A stretch of 64,000 bases of DNA from M3007 sp031425155 (GTDB lineage Bacteria > Bacteroidota > Bacteroidia > Chitinophagales > Saprospiraceae), in NCBI GenBank assembly GCA_031425155.1, contig JANPIV010000035.1, positions 90,778 to 154,777 on the forward strand, in the 5' to 3' direction. The translations under genes and the position numbers were made by a program. Under the pieces are notes generated by a model. It made no database searches. It saw only the letters and a program-made list of their open reading frames with translations, and had not been told where the DNA came from. Of this stretch, positions 35,470-44,107 are shown in pieces (position 1 is the stretch's first letter; every line of letters starts with the position of its first letter).

Positions 35470-38400
35470 CTACCTAACCACCGTCACATCCCCCTGATAC
35501 CGCTCCACGGTTCCATCCACCAATTCTACTTCCAATTGCCAGATATACACCCCCGGCAGCACCTTTTTACCGCGATACGTACCATCCCAGGCGGAAGCGG
35601 TATCGTCGGGCAGGGTGTTGATATTTTCATGCAGTTGGGTGCCCCAGCGATCGAAAATGCGGAAATAATGCACCCTTTGAATAGCCGGACCATAATTGAT
35701 TTCCAGGCGGCTATTCAGACTATGTTCCGGCGCAATGGCATTGGGTACATACACCTGAACCAGGCGCTGGATGCGCAGCGTAATATCGTCGCTGGCTGTG
35801 CAGCCGTTTTTATCCGTCACCGTCAGGAAATACCGAATACTGTTCAGTGGTTTCGCAACAGGATTGGGGCAAGCAATACAACTCAAATACGACGTATCCG
35901 ACCAAGCATACCGCACCGGATCGAAGCCGAATAGCTGCGTTTCGAGCAGGACGGATTCGCCGAGCAGCAGGGTCGTATCAGCCGGTAAAGACAGTTGTAA
36001 TTCCGGCGGCGTTTCTACGGCCACGGCCAGGGTATCCACGCAACCATACACATCTTGCGCGTATAATGTGTAAGCAGAAGCGGCCAGGCCCGAGTACAAT
36101 TTTTGTTGGGAAAAACCGCTGCCATCCAGGCTAAATACCAGCGTGGAATCGGCACTATTGAGCTGAATACTGCCGTTGGTTTCGCCGAAGCAGCGCACCG
36201 AATCGGGGACGGCGGCAAATACAATGGGCGGATAGGCAGTCACCTGCGCCGTGGCAGTTTCGGTGCAGTCGTTGGCATCGGTCACCGTCAGCGCGTAATT
36301 AGCCGCAGGCAAGTCACTGAGCGTGTTGGTGTTAGCCGTAAACGTCGCCCATTGATAATCGAAAGGCGGTGCCTGTCCCGTCACTGAAGCCGTCAGCGTA
36401 CCCGTGCTTTCGTTGAAACAAGTGGGCATGGCATCCAGCGCGATCACCACCGGATCGAGCACGGTCAATTGCACCGTATGCGTGGAGTCGCAGCCGTTTC
36501 GCGCCCGAAGGGTCATGCTGAAAGTGGAGGAAGTCACGTGAATTTGTCCAAAAACAATGGCCGTATCACCCGCACAAAGGATGCGCACTTCCGTCGTGGA
36601 GAAGGTATCTTTCGGCAGCACATTCACCATCACCGTGGAATCGCAGCCTGTGGATGCCGCCAGATTAACGGTTTTTTCATCTCCGGGCACCAGCGTAAAA
36701 CCATTGTAAATCAACGAACTACCGAGGCAAACTGCAGTATCCACCTGTATTTGGTACGTGCCAATGGTGGAGCCATGCACACGTACCTGCACGGTAGAAT
36801 CACAGCCTTGTACTGTTTGCAAAAAGAACGTCTGGCTACTGTCCGGTTGAATCGTGCTGCCATTCCAGGTCACCGTGCGCCCGTAACAAATGGTCGTATC
36901 TATTTTAATATTGAACGTATCATACACGGTAATAAAAACCGAATCCCGATCCATACAACCATTGTCAAAACCGGCTTCCAACACCACCAGCGTCGAAGTG
37001 CCGGGCCGCGCGGTGACGGTGGGGCAGGTGGTGCAACTCAGTGCGGCAGCGGGCGACCAGTTGTAAAAATCAAACCCGCTTTCGTGCAGCATAATCGTGT
37101 CGCCCTGGCACATGGCCCGGTCTGCACCAATATTGACCACCGTACTGGTATCCGTCGTGACGATAATTTGGTCGGTTTGAGTGATCCCGCAGACATCGGT
37201 CACCGTAACAGTGTAGTTGCCCGCACCCGGCGCGATGATGGTGGGCAGGGCACTTCCTCCCGTCCATTGCCAACTCACGAAATCGTTGCCATCAGCATTG
37301 AGCGGCAGCGTAGTATTGGCACAAATGGCCGTATCGGGGCCAATATTCAGTACATCAGGATCATAAGCATAGTAAAAAGAAGCAATATTATTCAGGAAAT
37401 TACATTCGCCGATGGTGGTTACCGGGAAATCCGTAGCCAAATTGAAAGGTGCCGGGTCAGCGTGGTTGTCATTCAGCACGATAAAAACTGAGTCATTGAC
37501 CACCAAACGCGGCAGCCGCAACACGAAACTGCGGCAACTGTCTTTGGGCAATGAAAATCCCAATGGTCGTGCGCCCACCCACTGCGCAGCCGTCGTTTGC
37601 GGATTGCCCAAATAGGCGGAAATGGGCGTTTGTGGTGGTAGCACATTATCGCCGAGATTGCAGAGCGTCGCCGAAAGCACCAGCGAATCGCCCATACAGA
37701 CCACACTTTGGATGGTCAATGCGCCATCGGGTGTAGGAAAAGTAGGATTGAAAAATTGATTCATAAAACCGTTCATCCGCAGGCTGTCGCCGACGATGCT
37801 GGGGTTTTGCTGATAGCGCGGTACGCTCAAGTCATCGTTGATGTTGGTATTAAAATAGCCGTGCTGATTCCAGACTCTCCGGGACGAAATACCGGGCAGG
37901 CCCAGTGCTTCGTAACAGACAATCGTCCCCGGCAGTGGCCCGTTGCCGCCGGGGCCATTGGCGCATTCAATAATAATTTCGGTCTGCCCGTCGCCATCCA
38001 CATCGAGCACGAGCGGGTTTTCGATGTGCGTCTCCGATTCACAGTCATCCTGCCATTTTACCTGGCCGGTGGCTCCTTCCAGCACTTGCAAAAAGGTTTG
38101 GCCGCGATAGATCACATCGGAAGAACCGTCGCCGCAAAAGTCGAACACACTGGAACAGGTAACCGCCGAAGCGTCGTTGGTCTGGACCGTCCACAAAATA
38201 GTGAAATCGTTTTTCAGGGCGTACAGCGTGGGGAAACTCACAAAACTGACTTCCAACTGGCCATCGCCATCCAGGTCGGCCACGTTTACCCGTGAAGCAC
38301 CTTCCGGCGAGTTATTTTGCAACTGAAATTGCCGCAGAATCGTCGGCGTCTGAATGTCCCAGCAATACACGAAATTCTGGTTCCCTCTCCTACCCTGCAC

Positions 38401-39342
38401 AACGGCGTCCAGATCGCCGTCGCGGTCAAAATCCACCACGCTCGTAAAGCCATCGGTAAACGGTGCGGGAGCAGTCACTACTGCCGTCACGGTCCCTGTC
38501 ACCAGATTCACGGAAAGCACCTGATTGCCCGCCACGATTTCCAGACCGGCGCAATCGGGGCAAAAACTATCCGGCAGCACATCCATCGCCACGGGGGAGC
38601 AAAAAGAAAAACCAGTCAGCACACGGGCAGGGTGTTGTCCTGCCGATACGCCATTACCACCCTGCGCCAGCAAGGCCCCGGTTTGACCGCTAAATACTTG
38701 ATTACCAATATTAATCTCCGCCCAGCCGTCATGATCGAAGTCGGCAATATTGGGCACGGAAAAGCGGTAGCCGCCATTGTAACCCACCTGTATAGTACTG
38801 GCAAAAGCGAGGGTGCCATCATGGTTCCAGCAGCGCAAAATGCGGTCATTACCTACCAGCACCAGCTCGCCAAAACCATCATGATCCAGATCGGCAATGG
38901 CCGGAGCGGTGCCACCGGGATAGTCCGTCGGGCCCACAATATGGACTTTGGTCGCGCCGGTCGCCCCGTCAATAATATAAATATCGGGCTTTTCCACGCT
39001 GTACGTCACGATGTCGGGAATGCCGTCTTTGTCCATATCGCCCGCCACCAAAGGCGAGTAAGTGCCGGTTTGGGCCTGCGCCGTCCACTGCACCCCCAGC
39101 GCAATATTGTCGCAGGGCGGCACATAGTAACAGTCGGCGTTGCAGGTCGTATAATAAAAATTATCGCACTGTCCGGTGCAGGTGCAGTCCTGATCGTAGC
39201 AATCAATCAGCCCGTCCAGATCGTCGTCCAAGCCATTATCGCAGACTTCGGGGGTTTGAGAAAAAAGAAAAACAGGAAACAGGAAGAAGGAAAGGGCAAG
39301 TAGGTGGAGGGCACGCAGCCGGGCATACATACTTAATTCCAT
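35470..39342 (-). CDS. Giant secreted VCBS/SprB-repeat protein with T9SS type B C-terminal domain
   Basis: A 1290-residue secreted protein with an N-terminal signal (LHLLALSFFLFPVFLFSQ; the ATG at 39330 is an alternative start). Order of parts: a Cys/Asp-rich metal-binding-like segment (EVCDNGLDDDLDGLIDCYD), an FG-GAP/VCBS propeller at about 85-480 (DMDKDGIPDIV, DLDHDGFGELV, DFDRDGDLDAVV), a CARDB-like domain near 560-660, Ig/PKD-like domains with repeated ICYGRTVTWNG-type Cys/Thr units, SprB-type repeats near 1000-1110, and the CHU_C type B sorting domain (VYVPNAIAPEHS, FRIFDRWGTQLH, LPGVYIWQLEVEL). It ends six bases from the convergent GH28 gene. A role in adhesion or polymer handling at the surface is inferred. 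Confidence 0.87.
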   Translation of the reverse strand: MELSMYARLRALHLLALSFFLFPVFLFSQTPEVCDNGLDDDLDGLIDCYDQDCTCTGQCDNFYYTTCNADCYYVPPCDNIALGVQWTAQAQTGTYSPLVAGDMDKDGIPDIVTYSVEKPDIYIIDGATGATKVHIVGPTDYPGGTAPAIADLDHDGFGELVLVGNDRILRCWNHDGTLAFASTIQVGYNGGYRFSVPNIADFDHDGWAEINIGNQVFSGQTGALLAQGGNGVSAGQHPARVLTGFSFCSPVAMDVLPDSFCPDCAGLEIVAGNQVLSVNLVTGTVTAVVTAPAPFTDGFTSVVDFDRDGDLDAVVQGRRGNQNFVYCWDIQTPTILRQFQLQNNSPEGASRVNVADLDGDGQLEVSFVSFPTLYALKNDFTILWTVQTNDASAVTCSSVFDFCGDGSSDVIYRGQTFLQVLEGATGQVKWQDDCESETHIENPLVLDVDGDGQTEIIIECANGPGGNGPLPGTIVCYEALGLPGISSRRVWNQHGYFNTNINDDLSVPRYQQNPSIVGDSLRMNGFMNQFFNPTFPTPDGALTIQSVVCMGDSLVLSATLCNLGDNVLPPQTPISAYLGNPQTTAAQWVGARPLGFSLPKDSCRSFVLRLPRLVVNDSVFIVLNDNHADPAPFNLATDFPVTTIGECNFLNNIASFYYAYDPDVLNIGPDTAICANTTLPLNADGNDFVSWQWTGGSALPTIIAPGAGNYTVTVTDVCGITQTDQIIVTTDTSTVVNIGADRAMCQGDTIMLHESGFDFYNWSPAAALSCTTCPTVTARPGTSTLVVLEAGFDNGCMDRDSVFITVYDTFNIKIDTTICYGRTVTWNGSTIQPDSSQTFFLQTVQGCDSTVQVRVHGSTIGTYQIQVDTAVCLGSSLIYNGFTLVPGDEKTVNLAASTGCDSTVMVNVLPKDTFSTTEVRILCAGDTAIVFGQIHVTSSTFSMTLRARNGCDSTHTVQLTVLDPVVIALDAMPTCFNESTGTLTASVTGQAPPFDYQWATFTANTNTLSDLPAANYALTVTDANDCTETATAQVTAYPPIVFAAVPDSVRCFGETNGSIQLNSADSTLVFSLDGSGFSQQKLYSGLAASAYTLYAQDVYGCVDTLAVAVETPPELQLSLPADTTLLLGESVLLETQLFGFDPVRYAWSDTSYLSCIACPNPVAKPLNSIRYFLTVTDKNGCTASDDITLRIQRLVQVYVPNAIAPEHSLNSRLEINYGPAIQRVHYFRIFDRWGTQLHENINTLPDDTASAWDGTYRGKKVLPGVYIWQLEVELVDGTVERYQGDVTVVR

Positions 39343-39790
39343 AGATTGGTCTTGGTTTTGTCCAAGCGAAAAAACGGAAATAGCACCGTCTTCTTTCGCC
39401 GGTCAAAGCGATTAACGAAACGTTGTAAAATTCATTGACCAAAAGACGGAGCAGCGGAACAGCCCGGTGAAAACGGGGGATTATTAACAAAAAGGCAAAA
39501 AACCAAAACAGCAAAATGCAAAAAGAGCATGAAAATCAACGCTTTAAGGAAAAGCCGCCTGACTTATTTTCAGCGCACCCCTTACGACGATGGACAAGAC
39601 GGGAGAAACAGCAAAAAGGTTTGGTCTGCCACCCTCGGAGGGCAAATTTCGGTGTTTTGCCAATTAAATTCCAGTAAAATTTTTACGACCTGGCATGACG
39701 ATCTATCAGCCAACAGTTGGAGGAACCAACCGGGCCAGGCAGCAGCACAACAGCGAAAGAGAAAGGCCTTGCGGAAGGCTGACTGCGGAG
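39343..39790. other. Long spacer with no supported gene
   Basis: About 450 bases upstream of the giant minus-strand gene. I see a small CTTGG/CCAAG hairpin at 39351-39366, A-rich stretches, and a short terminator-like hairpin at 39766-39779. A 98-codon plus-strand frame at 39529 has no recognisable features and is not called. Confidence 0.4.
39757..39780 (-). terminator. Weak terminator-like hairpin after the micro-ORF
   Basis: On the minus strand AGCCTT-CCGC-AAGGC(C) is followed by TTTCTCTTTC. The stem is short (5-6 bp), so this is only suggestive. Confidence 0.3.
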
Positions 39791-39883
39791 CTATTCTTCT
39801 ACATCCGCCTTGGGGCGGTCCTTAGATAGTCCACAGAAAGCGGTGAGGGAAAGGGTAAAGAAAATAATGAGGTAGGTGGTCAT
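39791..39883 (-). CDS. Possible 30-residue membrane micro-protein
   Basis: A minus-strand ATG at 39883 opens a 30-codon frame: a hydrophobic N-terminal helix (MTTYLIIFFTLSLTAF) followed by a charged tail (SKDRPKADVEE) and a stop. The shape, one membrane helix plus an acidic/basic tail, is typical of bacterial membrane micro-proteins, for example small oxidase subunits, but I cannot name it. Eleven bases after the stop a hairpin (GCCTT-CCGC-AAGGC) is followed by CTTTCTCTTTC, a weak terminator. It lies alone between the giant T9SS gene and fmt. Confidence 0.35.
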   Translation of the reverse strand: MTTYLIIFFTLSLTAFCGLSKDRPKADVEE

Positions 39884-40085
39884 TAGAGAGCGGATTTTTA
39901 GAGATTAGAAAAAGAAAGTGGCAACGACAAGTATAAAAAGAGCACAAAAAAACAGGAAATCAACTCACTATTCCCCATCTGCATATTAAGGCACTTTGAA
40001 TTTTATCGTACCATCTTAAAATCAGCGTTGACCTCTAAAATACTGTGCCATAACAGATTATACGCAAAATTATTTATAAAAAACA

Positions 40086-40994
40086 CTATTTTCCCAGGCG
40101 GTACCCATTTAGAAACTCCCGGGTAGTCATGCGCCGCTTTCCTTCCATTTGCACCTCCTGTATTTGCAAAAAGCCATCTAACGTACTGATTTTCAGTTCA
40201 TTTTTGCCATCCGAAAAAAACTCACCGGGCGTAAAATGTCCGCTTGCCTCCTCTTTGGTCGTACGCAGAATTTTGAGCGTCTTGCCATCCAGCATCGTCC
40301 AAGCACCGGGGTAGGGACTGAGTCCCCGCACAAAATTGTGAACTGCCAACGTGGGCTGCGCGAAATCAATGCGGCAGGTTTCGGTGAAGAGTTTGGGCGC
40401 GTGGGTGGCTGCCCCGGCGGGCTGTGGCTGCGGTTGCGCGGCACCTTGTTCGAGGGCTTGCACGGTGCGCAACACGAGGTCAGCCCCCAACTGCATCATG
40501 CGGTCGTGAACCTCACCCGCCGTCTCGTTTTCGCCGATGGGCAGTGCCTGCTGGAACAGGATATCGCCAGTGTCTATTTCGTGTCGCAGCAAAAAAGTGG
40601 TCACGCCAGTCTCCGTCTCGCCGTGGATGATCGCCCAGTTGATCGGTGCCGCGCCCCGGTATTTGGGCAGCAGCGAGCCGTGCAAATTGAGCGTACCGAG
40701 CGGGGGCATTTGCCACACCACTTCGGGCAACATCCGAAAGGCGACTACTACCTGCAAGTCGGCTTTTAAAGCCTGTAACGCGGCGAGGAAATCAGGATTT
40801 TTGAATTTTTCAGGCTGTAGCACGTTGAGCCCCTTTTCGAGGGCATATTGCTTCACGGCAGATTGAATAATGCCCAGGCGACCACCGGGCTTATCCGGCG
40901 CGGTGATGACCCCAACGATCTCGTAACCGTGGCGAAACAAAATATCGAGCGACGGCACCGCAAATTCCGGGGTGCCCATAAAGATGATACGCAT
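40086..40994 (-). CDS. fmt: Methionyl-tRNA formyltransferase
   Basis: A 302-residue enzyme that formylates initiator methionyl-tRNA using 10-formyltetrahydrofolate. N-terminal MRIIFMGTPEFAVPSL, the loop PDKPGGRLG, and the folate-site motif LNLHGSLLPKYRGAAPINWAI (with the catalytic Asn/His/Asp set, the Asp in HEIDTGDIL) are diagnostic; the C-terminal OB-like domain starts near 205 (TCRIDFAQPTLAVHNFVRGL). It is normally near def or priA, which are not present here. The start is 208 bases from the divergent gene at 41203. Confidence 0.95.
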   Translation of the reverse strand: MRIIFMGTPEFAVPSLDILFRHGYEIVGVITAPDKPGGRLGIIQSAVKQYALEKGLNVLQPEKFKNPDFLAALQALKADLQVVVAFRMLPEVVWQMPPLGTLNLHGSLLPKYRGAAPINWAIIHGETETGVTTFLLRHEIDTGDILFQQALPIGENETAGEVHDRMMQLGADLVLRTVQALEQGAAQPQPQPAGAATHAPKLFTETCRIDFAQPTLAVHNFVRGLSPYPGAWTMLDGKTLKILRTTKEEASGHFTPGEFFSDGKNELKISTLDGFLQIQEVQMEGKRRMTTREFLNGYRLGK

Positions 40995-41157
40995 GGCACA
41001 AAGGTAGAAGAAATAGTCTTTGGGCAGGGGTCTTTGGTCTTTGGTTACTGGAAAAGCCGCGTTGGTTTTGTGGTTGAAAAAGGTAATTTTGCCAGGAGAA
41101 GAGGTCGCGGGTTGACGGTACGCCTTTCGGAGAGTTTTTTACTTTCCAAAAGTTATG

Positions 41158-41194
41158 TACCAATAACTAGTTAACTAATAACCAGTAACTACTC
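41158..41194. repeat. Degenerate ACCAATAACTA word repeat in a leader
   Basis: The bases before the start codon at 41203 read TACCAATAACTAGTTAACTA and then ATAACCAGTAACTAC, several degenerate copies of an AACTA/AACCA word. It is the same word family as 46226-46288 and 8721-8740. Confidence 0.5.
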
Positions 41195-41202
41195 AAGCAT
41201 TC

Positions 41203-42108
41203 ATGGCTTTTGAAAAATTATCCGATCAAATCCGGCAATTAATTGGAGAAAATGAGCAGCGGCAAGCCGCCGACTTGCTGGCGCAGGCCTTGCGCGACAA
41301 AAACCCTGCGCTTTTCAACATTGCCCTGGTACAACAAGGCAATATCAAGAAACTGGCCGATCAAAGCGCTATTGGTATTCTTTCTACCGACGAGGCGAAC
41401 CGCGAACGAGCTAAGATCAACGCCGCCCTGCTCCACTTATCCGACGAATACGCTCGTCTGTTTGAGTCGTCGGAGGTGCAGCGATCTCTGCCGCGTTGGG
41501 TGTTACCAGTTGCTGGATTAGTCGTACTAGTAATTGTTATTGGCTGGTTTATAAAAAATGCTTCCGCTACTCCTCATTATCCCGACACTTTTGATCTGGA
41601 AGTCCGGTTGCACGAACCGGGCGGCGAGCAAGCCGTTATCACCGAAGGTCAGGTCAATCTCCGCCTGAACGACGATGTGCCGCAGGAACCACACGCGCTG
41701 GATGCCCGTGGCACGGCGATTTTCCGCGTACTCAGCAGCAAGTTTCGGGGCGATACCATACATCTGCTTTATTTTCCGCCCCGCGAACGCAAGTTCACGG
41801 TCGCGCAACAAAGTGCATTAACTGCCACCGGAGAAAACCAGACGATTCGTTTTACCATCCAATTTTTACCCGATACCACCGTTTTTGAAGCAACGCTTCG
41901 GGATACCAAAGGCCGTCCGGTCAAAAACGCACAGATTACGGTGGATGGCAATTTGCGTAGCACCAGTGATGAGAATGGTTATTTTAAAGTGGCGATCCCC
42001 AAAGCCAGCGGTGCCGTGGCCAATTTTGTGATTGAGAAAGACGGGGCGCGGCGTTTTGTGCAGGACATGACGATTTCACCGGGGCATCGGTTGTTTCCGA
42101 TAGAGTGA
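41203..42108 (+). CDS. EAD11-like effector-associated domain fused to a membrane helix and a beta-sandwich domain
   Basis: A 301-residue protein with a distinctive layout. Residues 1-88 are helical and match what I know of effector-associated domain 11 (EAD11): IRQLIGENEQRQAADLLAQA, a variable helix, then IGILSTDEANRERAKINAAL with LHLSDEY. One membrane helix follows (WVLPVAGLVVLVIVIGWFI, 99-117), and then about 180 residues that must lie on the other side: a beta-rich domain (130-215) and a carboxypeptidase-regulatory-like beta-sandwich (TVFEATLRDTKGRPVKNAQI, 216-290). There is no signal peptide, so EAD11 is predicted in the cytoplasm and the sandwich in the periplasm. EADs are death-domain-like adaptors in bacterial conflict systems. 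The next two genes encode exported proteins, suggesting a trans-envelope sensor. Confidence 0.7.
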   Translation: MAFEKLSDQIRQLIGENEQRQAADLLAQALRDKNPALFNIALVQQGNIKKLADQSAIGILSTDEANRERAKINAALLHLSDEYARLFESSEVQRSLPRWVLPVAGLVVLVIVIGWFIKNASATPHYPDTFDLEVRLHEPGGEQAVITEGQVNLRLNDDVPQEPHALDARGTAIFRVLSSKFRGDTIHLLYFPPRERKFTVAQQSALTATGENQTIRFTIQFLPDTTVFEATLRDTKGRPVKNAQITVDGNLRSTSDENGYFKVAIPKASGAVANFVIEKDGARRFVQDMTISPGHRLFPIE

Positions 42109-42136
42109 AATGAAGATTGATAATTAACACTGTTCA

Positions 42137-42161
42137 ATAGATTTATCTGTGATAAATCTAT
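42137..42161. repeat. Hairpin after the EAD11-like gene
   Basis: ATAGATTTATC and GATAAATCTAT form an 11-bp perfect stem around a TGT loop, 28 bases after the stop codon. No T run follows, so termination is uncertain. Confidence 0.4.
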
Positions 42162-42180
42162 CAGTCTATTGATAATATTT

Positions 42181-42283
42181 TGTCATTCAGAGCGAAGCGT
42201 GGAATCCGAGACCGAAGGTTGAGACAAACAACTATACCGAGGGCTATGCCCTCGGATTCCACGCCTTGCGGCTCTGAATGACA
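42181..42283. repeat. TGTCATTCAGAG-ended inverted-repeat element, copy A
   Basis: A 103-base element with ends TGTCATTCAGAG and CTCTGAATGACA and long inner arms GCGTGGAATCCGAG and CTCGGATTCCACGC. It separates the EAD11-like gene from the coiled-coil gene. Copies B (46061-46186) and C (60544-60670) share the ends. Confidence 0.7.
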
Positions 42284-42328
42284 CGCGATGTACAGTAGCA
42301 CCCGTTCATTTTGCAGCACCAAAAGAAG

Positions 42329-43357
42329 ATGCGTTTTCTACTAATTTTCTCTATATTTTGCCTCTCTAACGCCCCCCTGTCCGCCCAAACCAAGGTGCGC
42401 ATCCGGGTATTAGACGAAAACGATCAGCCACTCAAATTCGTGCGCCTCACGCTTTCCGGCGAAAATATGCCCATCGAGACGCAGAGCAACGGCGAATATG
42501 TCCTCGAATTTCCGCCCGGAAAAGATGAAATGGTGTTCTATCCACCAACAGGTTTTGAGCGTATTTCTCCGCCGAATGGCACCCTGCTCATGCCCGCCGA
42601 TAAGACCAGGACGATCAATATCTGGCTGGCCCGCAAAGGGGGAGATAACCGCGAATTACAGACTTTTACCAGGGTATTAAGTAAAAAAGAGCAGGAAAAA
42701 GCCAAACTGAAAAGCGAAAATGATGCGCTGAAAAACCGGCTTAAACAATTAGAAACGGATCATAAAAACACGACTGCAATCTACGACAGTCTGCAAACCA
42801 ACCTCCGGCAAAATGCCGATCTGACGGCGGCCCTGACCCGCGACATCACCGATTTGCAGGAAACCGTGGGTTTAAAACAGCAACTTTTCTATAAAAAAAT
42901 CGCCGGAGAACTAATTGTCTATGCAGATCGTCTGAAAGACCTGCGCGACGCACTACCACGCGTCAGTGATGCGTTTATTGATAACCACGCCATGGAAAGG
43001 CTGGATAAGATCATCATGGCGTACAACGTGGCACGGGATTCTTTACTCCAAAACCACCGGGGCCACGCCGAGATCGTGCGCGTCCTCTGGGGTGCTGCCG
43101 CCGCTGATACACTGTCCGCGGTATATCAACAAACGCTGACGGCGGTCCATCAACAGATCGTACTGCCGCTCAACACCACCCTGCTCGACCAGTTTCGCGC
43201 CGTACGTGCCGAAGAAATCCGCCCCGCCAAAGCCCGCAAAAAAGCCCAAACTGCCGCTAATGACACTTTTACCAAAATGAATGCTGCTATTCCGGCGTTG
43301 GAAAATAATATTCGGACGACGCTGGCGGCATTGGAAACCGTTCTGCACAAAAACTGA
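42329..43357 (+). CDS. Exported coiled-coil protein with N-terminal beta-sandwich, function unknown
   Basis: The ATG at 42329 (preceded by AAAAGAAG) gives 342 residues and a clean signal peptide (MRFLLIFSIFCLSNAPLSAQ); a TTG six codons upstream is in frame but less likely. Residues 22-100 form a carboxypeptidase-regulatory-like sandwich (VRIRVLDENDQPLKFVRLTL), residues about 112-190 a coiled coil (KKEQEKAKLKSENDALKNRL), and the rest a helical bundle. A similar sandwich occurs in the EAD11-like protein upstream. The next gene starts 6 bases after the stop codon, so these two are co-transcribed. No family is recognised; a periplasmic partner of the membrane protein is inferred. Confidence 0.7.
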   Translation: MRFLLIFSIFCLSNAPLSAQTKVRIRVLDENDQPLKFVRLTLSGENMPIETQSNGEYVLEFPPGKDEMVFYPPTGFERISPPNGTLLMPADKTRTINIWLARKGGDNRELQTFTRVLSKKEQEKAKLKSENDALKNRLKQLETDHKNTTAIYDSLQTNLRQNADLTAALTRDITDLQETVGLKQQLFYKKIAGELIVYADRLKDLRDALPRVSDAFIDNHAMERLDKIIMAYNVARDSLLQNHRGHAEIVRVLWGAAAADTLSAVYQQTLTAVHQQIVLPLNTTLLDQFRAVRAEEIRPAKARKKAQTAANDTFTKMNAAIPALENNIRTTLAALETVLHKN

Positions 43358-43363
43358 TTTACT

Positions 43364-44104
43364 ATGAAAAACATCTTCTGGTTGCCCGTTTTACTACTCG
43401 TTTGCGGCTTTATTATTGGCTGCGGTAAAGACGACAATTGTGATAAAAAGATTTCTGCCGTACAGCCCAATACCAATCCGGCAGGTTATGAAGTGCTGAT
43501 TAAAACCAATGGTTTTACCAACGCTGCCAAAGTCGTTTTTGGCTCCGTCGCTGCTACTTCCAGAGCGGGTGGTGCAGCAGGCGATATTATTGCCAAAGTA
43601 CCCGCCGGTTTATCGGGCAATGTAGAAATTAGTGTGGAAGAGGGCGATTGTATTGCACGTTCGGGTGGGTTTGTAGTGTCGGGCGTATTACCGAGCGGGA
43701 CACAACCTTCTTTGCCTAATATTATTGTGCCGACGCCAACGACTGTACCATTAGAAGGTATCGAAAATGACTGGGCAAACGCTATTGATACTATTTTAAG
43801 AGATCAAGGTCTTCACTTAGCCACAGAATCTGACTTAATATTAGGCATTAATCAGTTAGTAAGATCACTTGAATTTAAAGATAACATTCGTACCAATACT
43901 GTAACTGGAACCATAAATACTACTACCAATATAATTTATTTAGAAGTTAATCGTACCCCTAATGGAGGTTCAATAGAGCATTTTGATGGACAATTTATAG
44001 TTAGGCCAGATTTTTTGGCAACTGCCTCTGGTCGTAATTATTCCATTCTACTCGTTTCTCGTGAAACAGGTCGCCAATTATTACTTTATTTTCCAAAGTC
44101 GTAA
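43364..44104 (+). CDS. Lipoprotein with IPT/TIG-like domain, function unknown
   Basis: A 246-residue lipoprotein (MKNIFWLPVLLLVCGFIIGC, Cys20). Residues 28-108 have an IPT/TIG-like Ig pattern (AVQPNTNPAGYEVLIKTNGF, KVVFGSVAATS, IIAKVPAGLSGNVEISV). The C-terminal half (120-246) is unrecognised, A/T-richer at DNA level than the first half, and contains a helix (WANAIDTILRDQGLHLATES) and beta strands. It begins 6 bases after the coiled-coil gene and ends 3 bases from the convergent beta-barrel gene. It is likely anchored in the outer or inner membrane facing the periplasm or the surface. Confidence 0.7.
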   Translation: MKNIFWLPVLLLVCGFIIGCGKDDNCDKKISAVQPNTNPAGYEVLIKTNGFTNAAKVVFGSVAATSRAGGAAGDIIAKVPAGLSGNVEISVEEGDCIARSGGFVVSGVLPSGTQPSLPNIIVPTPTTVPLEGIENDWANAIDTILRDQGLHLATESDLILGINQLVRSLEFKDNIRTNTVTGTINTTTNIIYLEVNRTPNGGSIEHFDGQFIVRPDFLATASGRNYSILLVSRETGRQLLLYFPKS

Positions 44105-44107
44105 TTC

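Noticed and set aside
36469..37491. 340-codon plus-strand frame inside the giant minus-strand gene
   Set aside because: Composition (His, Arg, Asn) is that of an antisense shadow, and the minus-strand protein has clear domains.
39529..39825. 98-codon plus-strand frame upstream of the giant gene
   Set aside because: No signal, domain, promoter or start context; composition unlike neighbouring genes.
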